From: Actinoplanes xinjiangensis
Lineage (GTDB): Bacteria; Actinomycetota; Actinomycetes; Mycobacteriales; Micromonosporaceae
Length of the DNA: 64,000 nucleotides
Direction: 5' to 3'
Assembly: GCF_003148685.1 (NCBI RefSeq)
Contig: NZ_QGGR01000019.1
Coordinates: 62,001-126,000, forward strand
A model generated the notes under the pieces. That model made no database searches. It was not told the origin of the DNA and saw nothing but the letters and a program-made list of their open reading frames with translations. Within the stretch, counting starts at the first letter, position 1, and every line of letters begins with the position of its first letter. The position numbers were made by a program, and so were the translations under genes. Shown piece after piece: positions 8,181-15,871 of the stretch.

Positions 8181-8219
8181 ACCGGGCAGGGCGCGTGGGG
8201 ACGGCACGCCCTGCCCGGT
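8181..8219. terminator. Bidirectional terminator-like hairpin
   Basis: ACCGGGCAGGGCG (8181-8193) pairs perfectly with CGCCCTGCCCGGT (8207-8219) across a 13-base loop. It lies between two convergent genes (7701-8108 and 8228-8803), the expected position for a shared terminator in high-GC actinobacteria, where U-tracts are usually absent. Confidence 0.7.
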
Positions 8220-8227
8220 ACGCCGTC

Positions 8228-8803
8228 TCATCCGTGCCGCATGACGAACTCGGCGTGGTACAACTCGTCGCCGATGAAACTGCCGAACGCGTAGAACCCG
8301 GAGTCGTCGAGGTAGTCGATGCGGTCGCCGTCGAGCCAGTAGCGTCCGGTGTAGGCGTGCCGCCGCCCACCGCGGGTCTCGTCGTACCGGCCCTCGGCGA
8401 GCAGTTCCTGATGCAGCCAGTCGGCCCGGTCGATCCAGGTTCCGGTGCGGGCGCCGGCCGGGTTCGCGGGCCGGGCCACCGGATCGCCGTCCCGCACCAC
8501 GAACCGGCCTCTCGTCAGCAGGCCGCGCACGTCCCGGCGGCCGATCACCACCCGCCACCACGGTGTGCCCGGCCGCGGCATGATCCGCTGGGGAACCAGC
8601 AGCAGGTCGGCGGGCATGCCCGCTTCGATACGGCCGACGACGTGACCTCTGTCCGGGTCCGCGACCACCGCGATCATGCCGAGGCCGGTGCCGTCGACCA
8701 CCTCGCCGTCAGAGCCGGCCCGGACGACACGGCCGTCGGCCACCCGTACGTCGGTGATCGTCGATCCGGACGGACCGTGGACCTGGACATTCTCGAACAG
8801 CAC
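8228..8803 (-). CDS. Atu4866-domain protein fused to amidohydrolase shell segments
   Basis: 191 residues from a GTG with an AGGAGG four bases upstream; a longer frame to 8854 is not needed. The C-terminal ~75 residues match the Atu4866 family: LHQELLAEGRYDETRG, HAYTGRYWLDGDRIDYLDDS, then GFYAFGSFIGDELYHAEFV. The N-terminal ~115 residues look like the two halves of an amidohydrolase beta-sandwich (LFENVQVHGPSGSTITDVRV; then IEAGMPADLLLVPQRI and a RGRFVVRDGDP end) with the catalytic barrel between them gone: no HxH, no Lys, no metal ligands. It lies downstream of the XRE regulator in the same direction. Enzymatic activity is unlikely. Confidence 0.65.
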   Translation of the reverse strand: MLFENVQVHGPSGSTITDVRVADGRVVRAGSDGEVVDGTGLGMIAVVADPDRGHVVGRIEAGMPADLLLVPQRIMPRPGTPWWRVVIGRRDVRGLLTRGRFVVRDGDPVARPANPAGARTGTWIDRADWLHQELLAEGRYDETRGGRRHAYTGRYWLDGDRIDYLDDSGFYAFGSFIGDELYHAEFVMRHG

Positions 8804-8923
8804 AACGCCTCCTGCTGAGCGGTATCCGATAGCGGCGCGCCGGCGCAACCGCATCGCCGTGGCGAAGGTCGCCGGGCTCTGATCCTCAGCGTGCCCGGTC
8901 GCGGCGGCCGGTGCCTGGGTGCG

Positions 8924-9769
8924 TTACTCCCAGGACGACTCGGCGTGAGCGGACGCCGGAATCAGGGCGCTCAGCCGCTGGAGGGCGCCGGCCGTCGGGC
9001 TCGCCGACTCGGCCTGGTAGACCACGAGCTGCTGATGCGGGGCCCCGTTGACGGTGAAGGCCGCGAACGCGATGTGTAGGTCACCCACGTACGGATGCCG
9101 GAGGTGTTTGCCTTCCTGGGTCTTGCTCTTGACCTCGTGCAACTGCCAGAGCCGGGCGAACTCGTCGCTGGCCCGGCTCAGCTCGTCCACCACCGTCGCG
9201 ATGCGCCGCGAGGACGGGTCGAAGCCGTAGGCGGCACGCAGCTCGGCGACACAACTGTGCGCGGTCCGGTCCCACTCCTGGTAGAAGTCCCGGCCCGCCG
9301 GGTCGAGGAACACCATCCGGGCGAGATTGTCGAAACGCGCGAAGCCGTCGTGCAGTACGGTCGCGAGCGCGTTGGCCGCGAGGATGTCCAGGGCCGGGCC
9401 GACGATGAAGGCGGGAGTGTGCTCCCAGCCGTCCATGAGCCGCAGCAGCGGGGCGCTCACGGTGTCGTGACGGCTGTGACGCGGTCGCTGGGTCTCGTCG
9501 AGACACAGCCGGTGCAGGTGGTCGGTGGCTTCGGCGGTCAGGCGCAACGCCAGCGCGATCGCGGTGACCACCTGCGGGGACGGTCTGGTCTCCCGGCCCT
9601 GCTCCAGACGGATGTAGTAGTCGGCGCTGACTCCGGCCAGGAGGGCGACCTCCTCGCGGCGCAGTCCGGCTACCCGCCGGCGGCCGTGTTCGGGCAGTCC
9701 GACCTCGTGGGGCTTGAGGGCCTCGCGGCGGGCTCGCAGGAATTCACCGAGCGGCGTCTCACGGCTCAT
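8924..9769 (-). CDS. XRE-family regulator with MmyB-like ligand-binding domain
   Basis: 281 residues. The N-terminal ~80 residues hold a helix-turn-helix: RRVAGLRREEVALLAGVSAD followed by YYIRLEQGRETRPSPQVVTA, the hallmark of the MmyB-like actinobacterial regulators. The rest is the PAS-like ligand-binding domain, with NALATVLHDGFARFDNLARM and FYQEWDRTAHSCVAELRAAY segments. Such proteins typically regulate one adjacent oxidoreductase or Atu4866-type gene; here the next gene downstream on the same strand is the Atu4866 fusion. Confidence 0.88.
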   Translation of the reverse strand: MSRETPLGEFLRARREALKPHEVGLPEHGRRRVAGLRREEVALLAGVSADYYIRLEQGRETRPSPQVVTAIALALRLTAEATDHLHRLCLDETQRPRHSRHDTVSAPLLRLMDGWEHTPAFIVGPALDILAANALATVLHDGFARFDNLARMVFLDPAGRDFYQEWDRTAHSCVAELRAAYGFDPSSRRIATVVDELSRASDEFARLWQLHEVKSKTQEGKHLRHPYVGDLHIAFAAFTVNGAPHQQLVVYQAESASPTAGALQRLSALIPASAHAESSWE

Positions 9770-9862
9770 GATCGAAGATTACGTCGCGCTTGTTGCGGGC
9801 CCATGGCACGCCGGTCCGTGACAGCCCGGGCGAGGCGTCACCGGACCGGCGTACCGATGCTC

Positions 9863-11056
9863 TCAGGCTTTGGCTCGCATGATGTGCTCACGGGAGGCGG
9901 CCACCTCGTCGCGCAGCGCGGTGAGATCGACGTCGAGCAGCTGACCGGCCCACTTGCGGATCCGACCGGCGATGAACACGGTGTCGATGTTGCGGGGGTC
10001 GGCGCCGAGGACGACGGTCCCGACCGCGTCGTTGAGCGGCATGGTGTTGACGTCCTGCGCCCGGATCACCAGCAGGTCGGCCTGCTTGCCCGGAGTCAGC
10101 GAACCCGTCACGTCGCCGAGGCCGTTGGTGCGGGCGCCCTGCGACGTCGCGAAGTCCAGCACGTCGAAGGTGCTGATCCGCCGGGGTTCGATCGCGGTGC
10201 CGTAGACCGCGTTCACCGCCCGCATCCGCTGGATGGTGTGCAACGCCCGCATCTGGGTGAACATGTCACTGGCCAGCGCCACCTCCACATCGATGCTCAA
10301 GCCCGGCCGGACCCCGACGGCCAGCGCCTCGTCGACGGCGGGGATCGCCGTCTCCAGGCCGATCTGGGCGTCCGAGGTCGGTGCCAGGGCGATCGTGGTG
10401 CCGGTGTCCCCGATGGCTCGCCACGCCTCCGGAGTCAGGCCGGTGGAGTGGATGAGGGTGACGTCCGGGCCGAGCAGGCCCCGGCGTTCCCAGTCGAGGA
10501 TCGCCCGGGACGAGGTGGCTCCGAAGACGGCGTCGACGCTGACCCCGACACCCAGGTCGCGGGCGGCCTCCGCGAGCCGCGGACCGTACGCCAGGCCCGG
10601 CCCGGCGATCTCGTCGGTGGCCAGCGTGGCCAGCCGGAAGGTCAGCAGGTTGCCGCCGAACTCTCGGCGCAGCCGGGCCACGTCAGCCGGCCACTGCCGG
10701 TCCCAGTCACCGAAGTGCGGCGCCATCGCGGCGTGCACACCGCGGATGCCGGTGTCCAGCAGGGCCTGGACCGCGTGGTCGGAGTGGGCGGTGCTGCGCG
10801 AGTTGTGCGAGAAGTCGAGCATCGTGGTGATGCCACTGTCGATGGCCGTCAGCGCGGCCAGCCTGGTGCCGACGTACATGTCCCACGGCCGGTAGACCGG
10901 TGCGTACCCCATCAGGGTCGACGTCACGTAGCCGCCGAGGTCGTCGACGTCGGGCATGAGCCGGCGCAGCTGGGCCTCCCAGGCGTGCCGGTGGGTGTCC
11001 ACGAAACCGGGCGTGACGACGGTGCCGGTCGCGTCGAGAACGATGGCGTCGTCCAC
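9863..11056 (-). CDS. Amidohydrolase (TRZ/ATZ/SsnA-like), probably 5'-truncated
   Basis: 397 residues from GTG at 11056. The metal-binding HxH is in PGFVDTHRHAWEAQLRR, followed by TMLDFSHNSRS, LIHSTGLTPEAWRAIGDTGT and SIDVEVALASDMFTQMR with the expected His and Asp positions of the chlorohydrolase/cytosine-deaminase-like group. The C-terminus (GSLTPGKQADLLVIRAQDVN) restores the beta-sandwich. Family members normally have ~25 more N-terminal residues. In frame upstream of the GTG the sequence still reads IEGDAIIAVGVGL, part of that missing strand, but there is no start codon before an in-frame stop at 11143. The gene has therefore lost its normal 5' end and may be a pseudogene or weakly active. 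Substrate unknown. Confidence 0.75.
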   Translation of the reverse strand: MDDAIVLDATGTVVTPGFVDTHRHAWEAQLRRLMPDVDDLGGYVTSTLMGYAPVYRPWDMYVGTRLAALTAIDSGITTMLDFSHNSRSTAHSDHAVQALLDTGIRGVHAAMAPHFGDWDRQWPADVARLRREFGGNLLTFRLATLATDEIAGPGLAYGPRLAEAARDLGVGVSVDAVFGATSSRAILDWERRGLLGPDVTLIHSTGLTPEAWRAIGDTGTTIALAPTSDAQIGLETAIPAVDEALAVGVRPGLSIDVEVALASDMFTQMRALHTIQRMRAVNAVYGTAIEPRRISTFDVLDFATSQGARTNGLGDVTGSLTPGKQADLLVIRAQDVNTMPLNDAVGTVVLGADPRNIDTVFIAGRIRKWAGQLLDVDLTALRDEVAASREHIMRAKA

Positions 11057-11244
11057 GGTCAGGCCGACGCCGACGGCGATGATCGCGTCACCTTCGATGG
11101 GCGGCGATTTCCTGGGTGTGCCGCACCCGGGCTCAGCCCGTCACAGGCCACCGCTCGGCTGTACGGATACGGCAGCTGCGCGCACGGCAGGTGGGATCGG
11201 TCCATGGAGGGATCCGTCCGGCTGCGGACGGGCGGGTGTGGTCC

Positions 11245-11718
11245 TCAGCGTGGGAGTACCGCGGTCACCACGATGGCCCGTACCACCTCTTTGCCGGCGC
11301 AGCCAGTCGCGGTGGTGACCTGACCGGTGACGGTGACGGTGGATCGGTCGGTCAGGGTGCCGGCCAGGGTGCCGGTCAGCTCCCAGTACCGGCCGCCCAC
11401 CCGCAGCAGCGTGCAGTCGCCGGACCTCTCGACGACGCCGGTCACCGGCCGCCGGCCGTGCGGCAGGCCACCGGGTACCTCGCCGGTCGACGGCGGGGAC
11501 GCGCGTGTGGCGTCCTCCGTGGGGGCCGGTGACGTCGACGACGGCCCGGTGGGCGATGGGCTCGTGGGGGCCGGTGACGTGGCGGACGGGCCGGTGCCCG
11601 CGGACGCCGAACCGGTGGGCGGTACGGCTGAGGGCTCCGACCAGCAGCCACTGACGGCCAGAACACCCAGTGCCACGAACATGATCGTCACAGATCGCAT
11701 CACATCGGTCGCTCTCAT
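11245..11718 (-). CDS. Secreted lipoprotein of unknown function
   Basis: 157 residues from the ATG at 11718 (a second ATG at 11700 is also plausible). The signal MRSVTIMFVALGVLAVSGC ends in a lipobox (V-S-G-C). A ~60-residue Ser/Thr/Pro linker follows, then a compact C-terminal domain of ~75 residues with two cysteines (GDCTLLR and TATGC) and beta strands (RYWELTGTLAGTL, STVTVTGQV), which resembles an OB-like fold. It is the last gene of the minus-strand sugar-importer operon, 41 bases after the permease. Role unknown. Confidence 0.65.
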   Translation of the reverse strand: MRATDVMRSVTIMFVALGVLAVSGCWSEPSAVPPTGSASAGTGPSATSPAPTSPSPTGPSSTSPAPTEDATRASPPSTGEVPGGLPHGRRPVTGVVERSGDCTLLRVGGRYWELTGTLAGTLTDRSTVTVTGQVTTATGCAGKEVVRAIVVTAVLPR

Positions 11719-11759
11719 GTCGGCTTGGACGCCGTCCGGGACGCGGCGGCTCCCCGTGG

Positions 11760-12665
11760 TCAACGATCCCGGAGGGCCTCGTGGCGGCGCAGCAGCCGCC
11801 ATTGCAGTGCCACGGCCGCGACGGTCAGCGCCAGCATGACCGCGGTGGCCGCCGCGGCATAGCCGTACCGCAGGTATTCGAACGCCGTCCGGTAGGAGAA
11901 CAGCGGGATGTACGTGGTGGCGTAGGGCGGCGGGCCGCCGTCGGTGACGACCAGTGCGGGAAGGAACGAGAACTGCAGGCTCAGGATGGCGTCGCGGATC
12001 AGCAGCAGGACGAGCACCGGCCTCATCAGCGGCCAGGTGATCCGGCGCAGCACGTCCCAGCCGGTGGCGTCCTCCAGCGCCGCCAGCTCGTAGACGTCGG
12101 GCGGCAACGATCGCCGGACGGCCAGCAGGATGACGAACGTCTCGCCGATGGTGAACAGGCTCATCAGGATGATCGCGGCGCGGGCGTCGACCGGGTCGGT
12201 GAGCCACTGCGGCGGGGTACGCCCGAAGACGGTCAGCCCGTTCTGCCCGCCGGCGCGCAGCACCTGGCTGATCGGCCCGTAGAGCGGATTGAGCAGCCAG
12301 AGCCAGAGCAGGCCGTAGGCGATCTCCGGGACGGCGGACGGCAGTACGGCGGCGGTGCGTGCGGTGCCGGCGAACCGGGACCGGCGGTGCAGCAGCAGTG
12401 CCAGCGACAGCGCGATCGTCAGCCGCAGCGGCACCGCCACCGCCGCGAACAGCAGCGAGTTGACCAGCGCGGTCCGGAAGATCGGATCCTCGGCCAGGGC
12501 GGTGAAGTTGTCGGTGCCGATCCAGCGGGGCGGCCGGATCAGGTCGTACTCGGTGAACGCCAGCACCACCGTCACCGCGAACGGTGCCAGCACCAGGACG
12601 GTCAGGCCCAGCAGATAGGGGGCCAGCATCATCGCCAGCTGGCGGCGCCCACGGTCACGGGTCAC
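11760..12665 (-). CDS. Carbohydrate ABC transporter permease (UgpA/MalF-like)
   Basis: 301 residues from a GTG overlapping the ATPase stop by GTGA. Six transmembrane segments are visible; the N-terminal part LMLAPYLLGLTVLVLAPFAV-type start, FTEYDLIRPPRWIGTDNFTA and the cytoplasmic EAA-like loop YELAALEDATGWDVLRRITW with PLMRP identify the MalF/UgpA group of sugar importers. It pairs with the UgpE-like permease at 15038-15871, although the gene order (propeller, permease, binding protein, ATPase, permease) is unusual. Confidence 0.88.
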   Translation of the reverse strand: MTRDRGRRQLAMMLAPYLLGLTVLVLAPFAVTVVLAFTEYDLIRPPRWIGTDNFTALAEDPIFRTALVNSLLFAAVAVPLRLTIALSLALLLHRRSRFAGTARTAAVLPSAVPEIAYGLLWLWLLNPLYGPISQVLRAGGQNGLTVFGRTPPQWLTDPVDARAAIILMSLFTIGETFVILLAVRRSLPPDVYELAALEDATGWDVLRRITWPLMRPVLVLLLIRDAILSLQFSFLPALVVTDGGPPPYATTYIPLFSYRTAFEYLRYGYAAAATAVMLALTVAAVALQWRLLRRHEALRDR

Positions 12666-13690
12666 CCGAGGACCGTCCGGTGGCCGGCCTCGTCGAAGAC
12701 GTGCGTGTCGGCCCATGCCACGGTGCACCGGACCGTCGTGCCGACGGCGGGGCGCCCGGCCGCCGGCAGGCGTACGGCGATCCGGTCGCCACCGGCGAGG
12801 CGCAGGTACGCGTACGCGTCCTCGCCGACCACGTCGACCCGTTCGACGGTCACGTCCGTTCCGTCCTGGCCGACCCGGACCGCCTCGGGCCGGAACCCGA
12901 TCCGTGCGCCGGCGGGCAGGACCGGCATGCCGGCCGGGCGCAACGGCCCGTCGGCGGGCAGCACGTTCATCGGCGGCGAGCCCACGAAACGCGCCACGAA
13001 CAGCGTCGCCGGGGTCCGCCAGATCTGGTCCGGCGTGCCGACCTGCTCCAGCCGGCCGGCGCGCATCACGGCGATCCGGTCGGCCAGCACGAGTGCCTCG
13101 GTCTGGTCGTGGGTCACGTGCACGGTGGTGACGCCGAGCCGGAGGTGCAGTGCCTTCAGCTCGCCGCGCGTCTCGGTCCGCAGTTCCTGGTCGAGGTTGG
13201 ACAACGGCTCGTCCAGCAGGAACAGGTCCGGTTCGCGGACCATGGCGCGGGCCAGGGCCACGCGTTGCCGCTCGCCGCCGGACAGCTGCCCCGGCCGCCG
13301 GTCGAGCAGATGAGCGCAGCCGACCACAGCGGCGGCCGCCGCGGCGCGGTCCCGGGCCACGGCGCGCGGTGTGTCGCGTACCTCCAGGCCGAAGGTGATG
13401 TTGTCGCGGACGGTGAGGTGCGGGAAGAGGGCGTAGGACTGGAAGACCATCGACACGTTGCGGCGGCCGGGACGCAGCGTGGTCACGTCCCGGTCGCCGA
13501 TACGCACCCGGCCGGTGATCGCCGGTTGCAGCCCGGCCACCACGCGCAGCAGGGTGCTCTTGCCCGCGCCGGAGGGCCCCAGGACGACCAGCAGTTCGCC
13601 GCGCGTCACGGTGAGGTCGACCTCGTGCAGCACCGTGGTTCCGCGGTAGGCGGCCGAGACACCGGCCAGCTCCAGCCCGATTCCGCTCAT
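12662..13690 (-). CDS. Sugar ABC transporter ATP-binding protein (UgpC/MsmK type)
   Basis: 342 residues. Walker A LGPSGAGKSTLLR, the Q-loop in VSMVFQSYALFPHLTVRDN, signature LSGGERQRVALARAM, Walker B DLFLLDEPLSNLD and switch HVTHDQTEAL are all intact. A C-terminal TOBE/OB regulatory extension (~residues 235-342) is typical of MalK/UgpC ATPases serving sugar importers. It begins seven bases after the binding-protein stop and overlaps the following permease, giving tight coupling. Confidence 0.92.
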   Translation of the reverse strand: MSGIGLELAGVSAAYRGTTVLHEVDLTVTRGELLVVLGPSGAGKSTLLRVVAGLQPAITGRVRIGDRDVTTLRPGRRNVSMVFQSYALFPHLTVRDNITFGLEVRDTPRAVARDRAAAAAAVVGCAHLLDRRPGQLSGGERQRVALARAMVREPDLFLLDEPLSNLDQELRTETRGELKALHLRLGVTTVHVTHDQTEALVLADRIAVMRAGRLEQVGTPDQIWRTPATLFVARFVGSPPMNVLPADGPLRPAGMPVLPAGARIGFRPEAVRVGQDGTDVTVERVDVVGEDAYAYLRLAGGDRIAVRLPAAGRPAVGTTVRCTVAWADTHVFDEAGHRTVLG

Positions 13691-13697
13691 CCAGTGA

Positions 13698-15041
13698 TCA
13701 TCGCGGATGTTCCGCGCGGGCGAACAGGGGCCGGGTCTGCTCGTCGAGTTGCCGGATCACGTCGTCGAGCCGGTCGCCCCGGTACAGCGCGTTCTCCAGG
13801 ATGCCACTGGTGACGTCCTCGATCTCCGGCCAGGTCGACACGGTCGGCAGGGCCCGTACGGTGGGAATGGCGTCGAGGAACACCTTGGCGCTTCGCGGCG
13901 GCTGGGCCGGGCCGAGGAAGGCCGGGCTGTTGGCGACCGCCATGTGTGACGGCACGGTCCGGCCGGTCGCCGCGATGATCCGCTGACCGTCGGCGCTGAT
14001 CGCGTACTCCAGGAAGTTCCAGGCGGCCTGCTTGTTCCGGCCGCCCCGGGTCATGCAGTAGGCGTCGGAGTGCAGGATGCCGGCCGGCTGCCGGTAGACC
14101 GGCAGCGGCGCCACGTCCCACTCGAACCCGGTGATGGATCGGAACGTGGTGGTGGAGCGGCGTGACGACAGCAGCATCGCCAGCCGTCCGTTGGCGAACC
14201 GGGATTCGTCGTCCTCGGACTCGACCTCCTCGTCAGTCGGTACCACCCCGTACGCCAGCCGCAGGTCCACCAGGTTCTTCAGCGCCTCGCGGGCGGCCGG
14301 GCCGTCCAGGGTGAGGCGGGTCGGGCGGGCCGGGTCGTCGACGATCTCACCGCCGTTGGACCAGACGAACGGGGCGAGCCGGATGATCGACGGCTCGATG
14401 CCGACGCCGTGCACAGCCGGCCGCTGGGCGGCTCCTTCGCTCTCGGTGCCGCGGATGACGCCGCCGGCCGCGTCGCGGGTCATCGCCGTGGCGGTGGTGA
14501 GCAGGTCGTTCCAGGTCCAGCCGGGTTGCGGCAGGGCCACGCCGTACTTCTCGAACAGCGTCCGGTTGTAGTAGACGGCCAGGCTGGACACGTTCTGCGG
14601 CAGGCACAGCTGGCGGCCACGCCAGCGGAACGCGTTCATCGCGACCGGGTAGTAGTCCGCCGGGTCGATCTTGTCGGACGCGGTGATGCGATCGTCGAGC
14701 GGTTCGATCGCGTCCTTGACCGCGAACTGGCCGTAGAACCGGTAGTTCATCAGGAACAGCTCCGGCGGTTCGCCGCCGGCGATGGAGGTAGACAGGCGGG
14801 CCAGCAGATCCTTGCGGTCGCCGGCCTCCACCAGCTGGACCGTTCGGTCCGGATGGGCCCTGGTGTACGCGTCGGCGAGCGTCCGGTACGCCGCCAGTTC
14901 CTCCGGGGCACCGAAGACGAGCAGGCGTACCGGGGCCGAGGGGTCCCCGCCGCCGTCGCCGTGGTCCGCGCAGGCGGTGCCCGCGGTCGCGGTCAGCAGC
15001 GTGCACAGGGCCAGCGTGGCCAGTCGTCGCAGTCTCGTCAC
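13698..15041 (-). CDS. Extracellular sugar-binding lipoprotein of ABC importer
   Basis: 447 residues from a GTG overlapping the preceding permease stop by GTGA. The signal peptide LRRLATLALCTLLTATAGTA precedes a Cys (weak lipobox, G-T-A-C). The mature part is a family-1 solute-binding protein: VRLLVFGAPEELAAYRTLAD, PELFLMNYRFYGQFAVKDAI, LPQNVSSLAVYYNRTLFEKY and the hinge-region PQPGWTWNDLLTTATAMTR. Such proteins bind mono- or oligosaccharides. It belongs with the two permeases and the ATPase of this operon. Confidence 0.9.
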   Translation of the reverse strand: MTRLRRLATLALCTLLTATAGTACADHGDGGGDPSAPVRLLVFGAPEELAAYRTLADAYTRAHPDRTVQLVEAGDRKDLLARLSTSIAGGEPPELFLMNYRFYGQFAVKDAIEPLDDRITASDKIDPADYYPVAMNAFRWRGRQLCLPQNVSSLAVYYNRTLFEKYGVALPQPGWTWNDLLTTATAMTRDAAGGVIRGTESEGAAQRPAVHGVGIEPSIIRLAPFVWSNGGEIVDDPARPTRLTLDGPAAREALKNLVDLRLAYGVVPTDEEVESEDDESRFANGRLAMLLSSRRSTTTFRSITGFEWDVAPLPVYRQPAGILHSDAYCMTRGGRNKQAAWNFLEYAISADGQRIIAATGRTVPSHMAVANSPAFLGPAQPPRSAKVFLDAIPTVRALPTVSTWPEIEDVTSGILENALYRGDRLDDVIRQLDEQTRPLFARAEHPR

Positions 15042-15871
15042 CGCAGCCGTCCCGTCGGGTCGTCGGACTGGAGGAACCACCGCTGGGCGAGCAGGAAGAC
15101 CACCACCGGCGGTACGGTCGCCAGCACCGCACCGGCCAGGAACACCGGGAAGTCGGTGGGGTCCAGGATCGACAGCGACCGCAGCGCCAGCGGCAGGGTG
15201 AACAGGTCACGGTCGTAGACGTAGACCAGCGGGTCCAGGAAGTTCGACCAGGTCAGGATGAAACTGAGCGCGGTCAGTCCGGCGGTCACCGGGCGCACCA
15301 CCGGCAGCGCGAACCGCCACCAGGTCCGTAGCGGCGTCAGATCGGCCAGCCGGCACGTGTCGTACAGGTCGGCGGGCAGTCCCCGGAACGCCAGGTAGTA
15401 GATCAGCACGTACAGCGGGGACACGCCGATCAGCGCCGGGGCGATCAACGGGACCAGGGTGTCGGTCAGCCCGAGGTTGCGGAACAGCACGAATCGGGGC
15501 AGCAGCAGCGCGGTGGCCGGGGCCATCAGCGCCAGCAACGACGCCCCGACGACCATCGCGGTGACCCGCCGCGACACCTGGGCCAGCGCGAAGCCGGCCC
15601 AGGCGGCGACCAGCACGCTCAGCGGCACCGTCACCGCGGCCACGACCAGCGACATCACGGTGGCGCGGACCAGCCCGCCCAGGGCGAGGGCCTGCTCGTA
15701 CCCGACGGTCGACAGCGGGTCGGGCACCAGCCGTGGTGTCGGCGGTGGTGGCCGGCCGGGCTCGGTGAACGAGCCCGAGACCAGCAGCAGCAGTGGCGGC
15801 ACGAAGACCAGCACCACGAACACCGCGCCGAGGGTGCGCCACAGGCGGGCGGCCCGGGACGGGTACGGCAC
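15038..15871 (-). CDS. Carbohydrate ABC transporter permease (UgpE/MalG-like)
   Basis: 277 residues; the GTG start shares one base with the TAG stop of the propeller gene upstream, so the two are translationally coupled. Six hydrophobic segments are present, with the EAA loop RGLPADLYDTCRLADLTPLR followed by WWRFALPVVRP, typical of the MalG/UgpE partner. The N-terminus SFTEPGRPPPPTPRLVPDPL corresponds to the extracellular loop after the first helix. It forms the heterodimeric channel with the 11760-12665 permease. Confidence 0.88.
   Translation of the reverse strand: MPYPSRAARLWRTLGAVFVVLVFVPPLLLLVSGSFTEPGRPPPPTPRLVPDPLSTVGYEQALALGGLVRATVMSLVVAAVTVPLSVLVAAWAGFALAQVSRRVTAMVVGASLLALMAPATALLLPRFVLFRNLGLTDTLVPLIAPALIGVSPLYVLIYYLAFRGLPADLYDTCRLADLTPLRTWWRFALPVVRPVTAGLTALSFILTWSNFLDPLVYVYDRDLFTLPLALRSLSILDPTDFPVFLAGAVLATVPPVVVFLLAQRWFLQSDDPTGRLR

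Noticed and set aside
9095..11323. 742-residue plus-strand frame
   Set aside because: It is antisense to the XRE regulator and amidohydrolase genes, has low-complexity Gly/Arg/Val/Asp composition typical of shadow frames in GC-rich DNA, and no recognisable domain.
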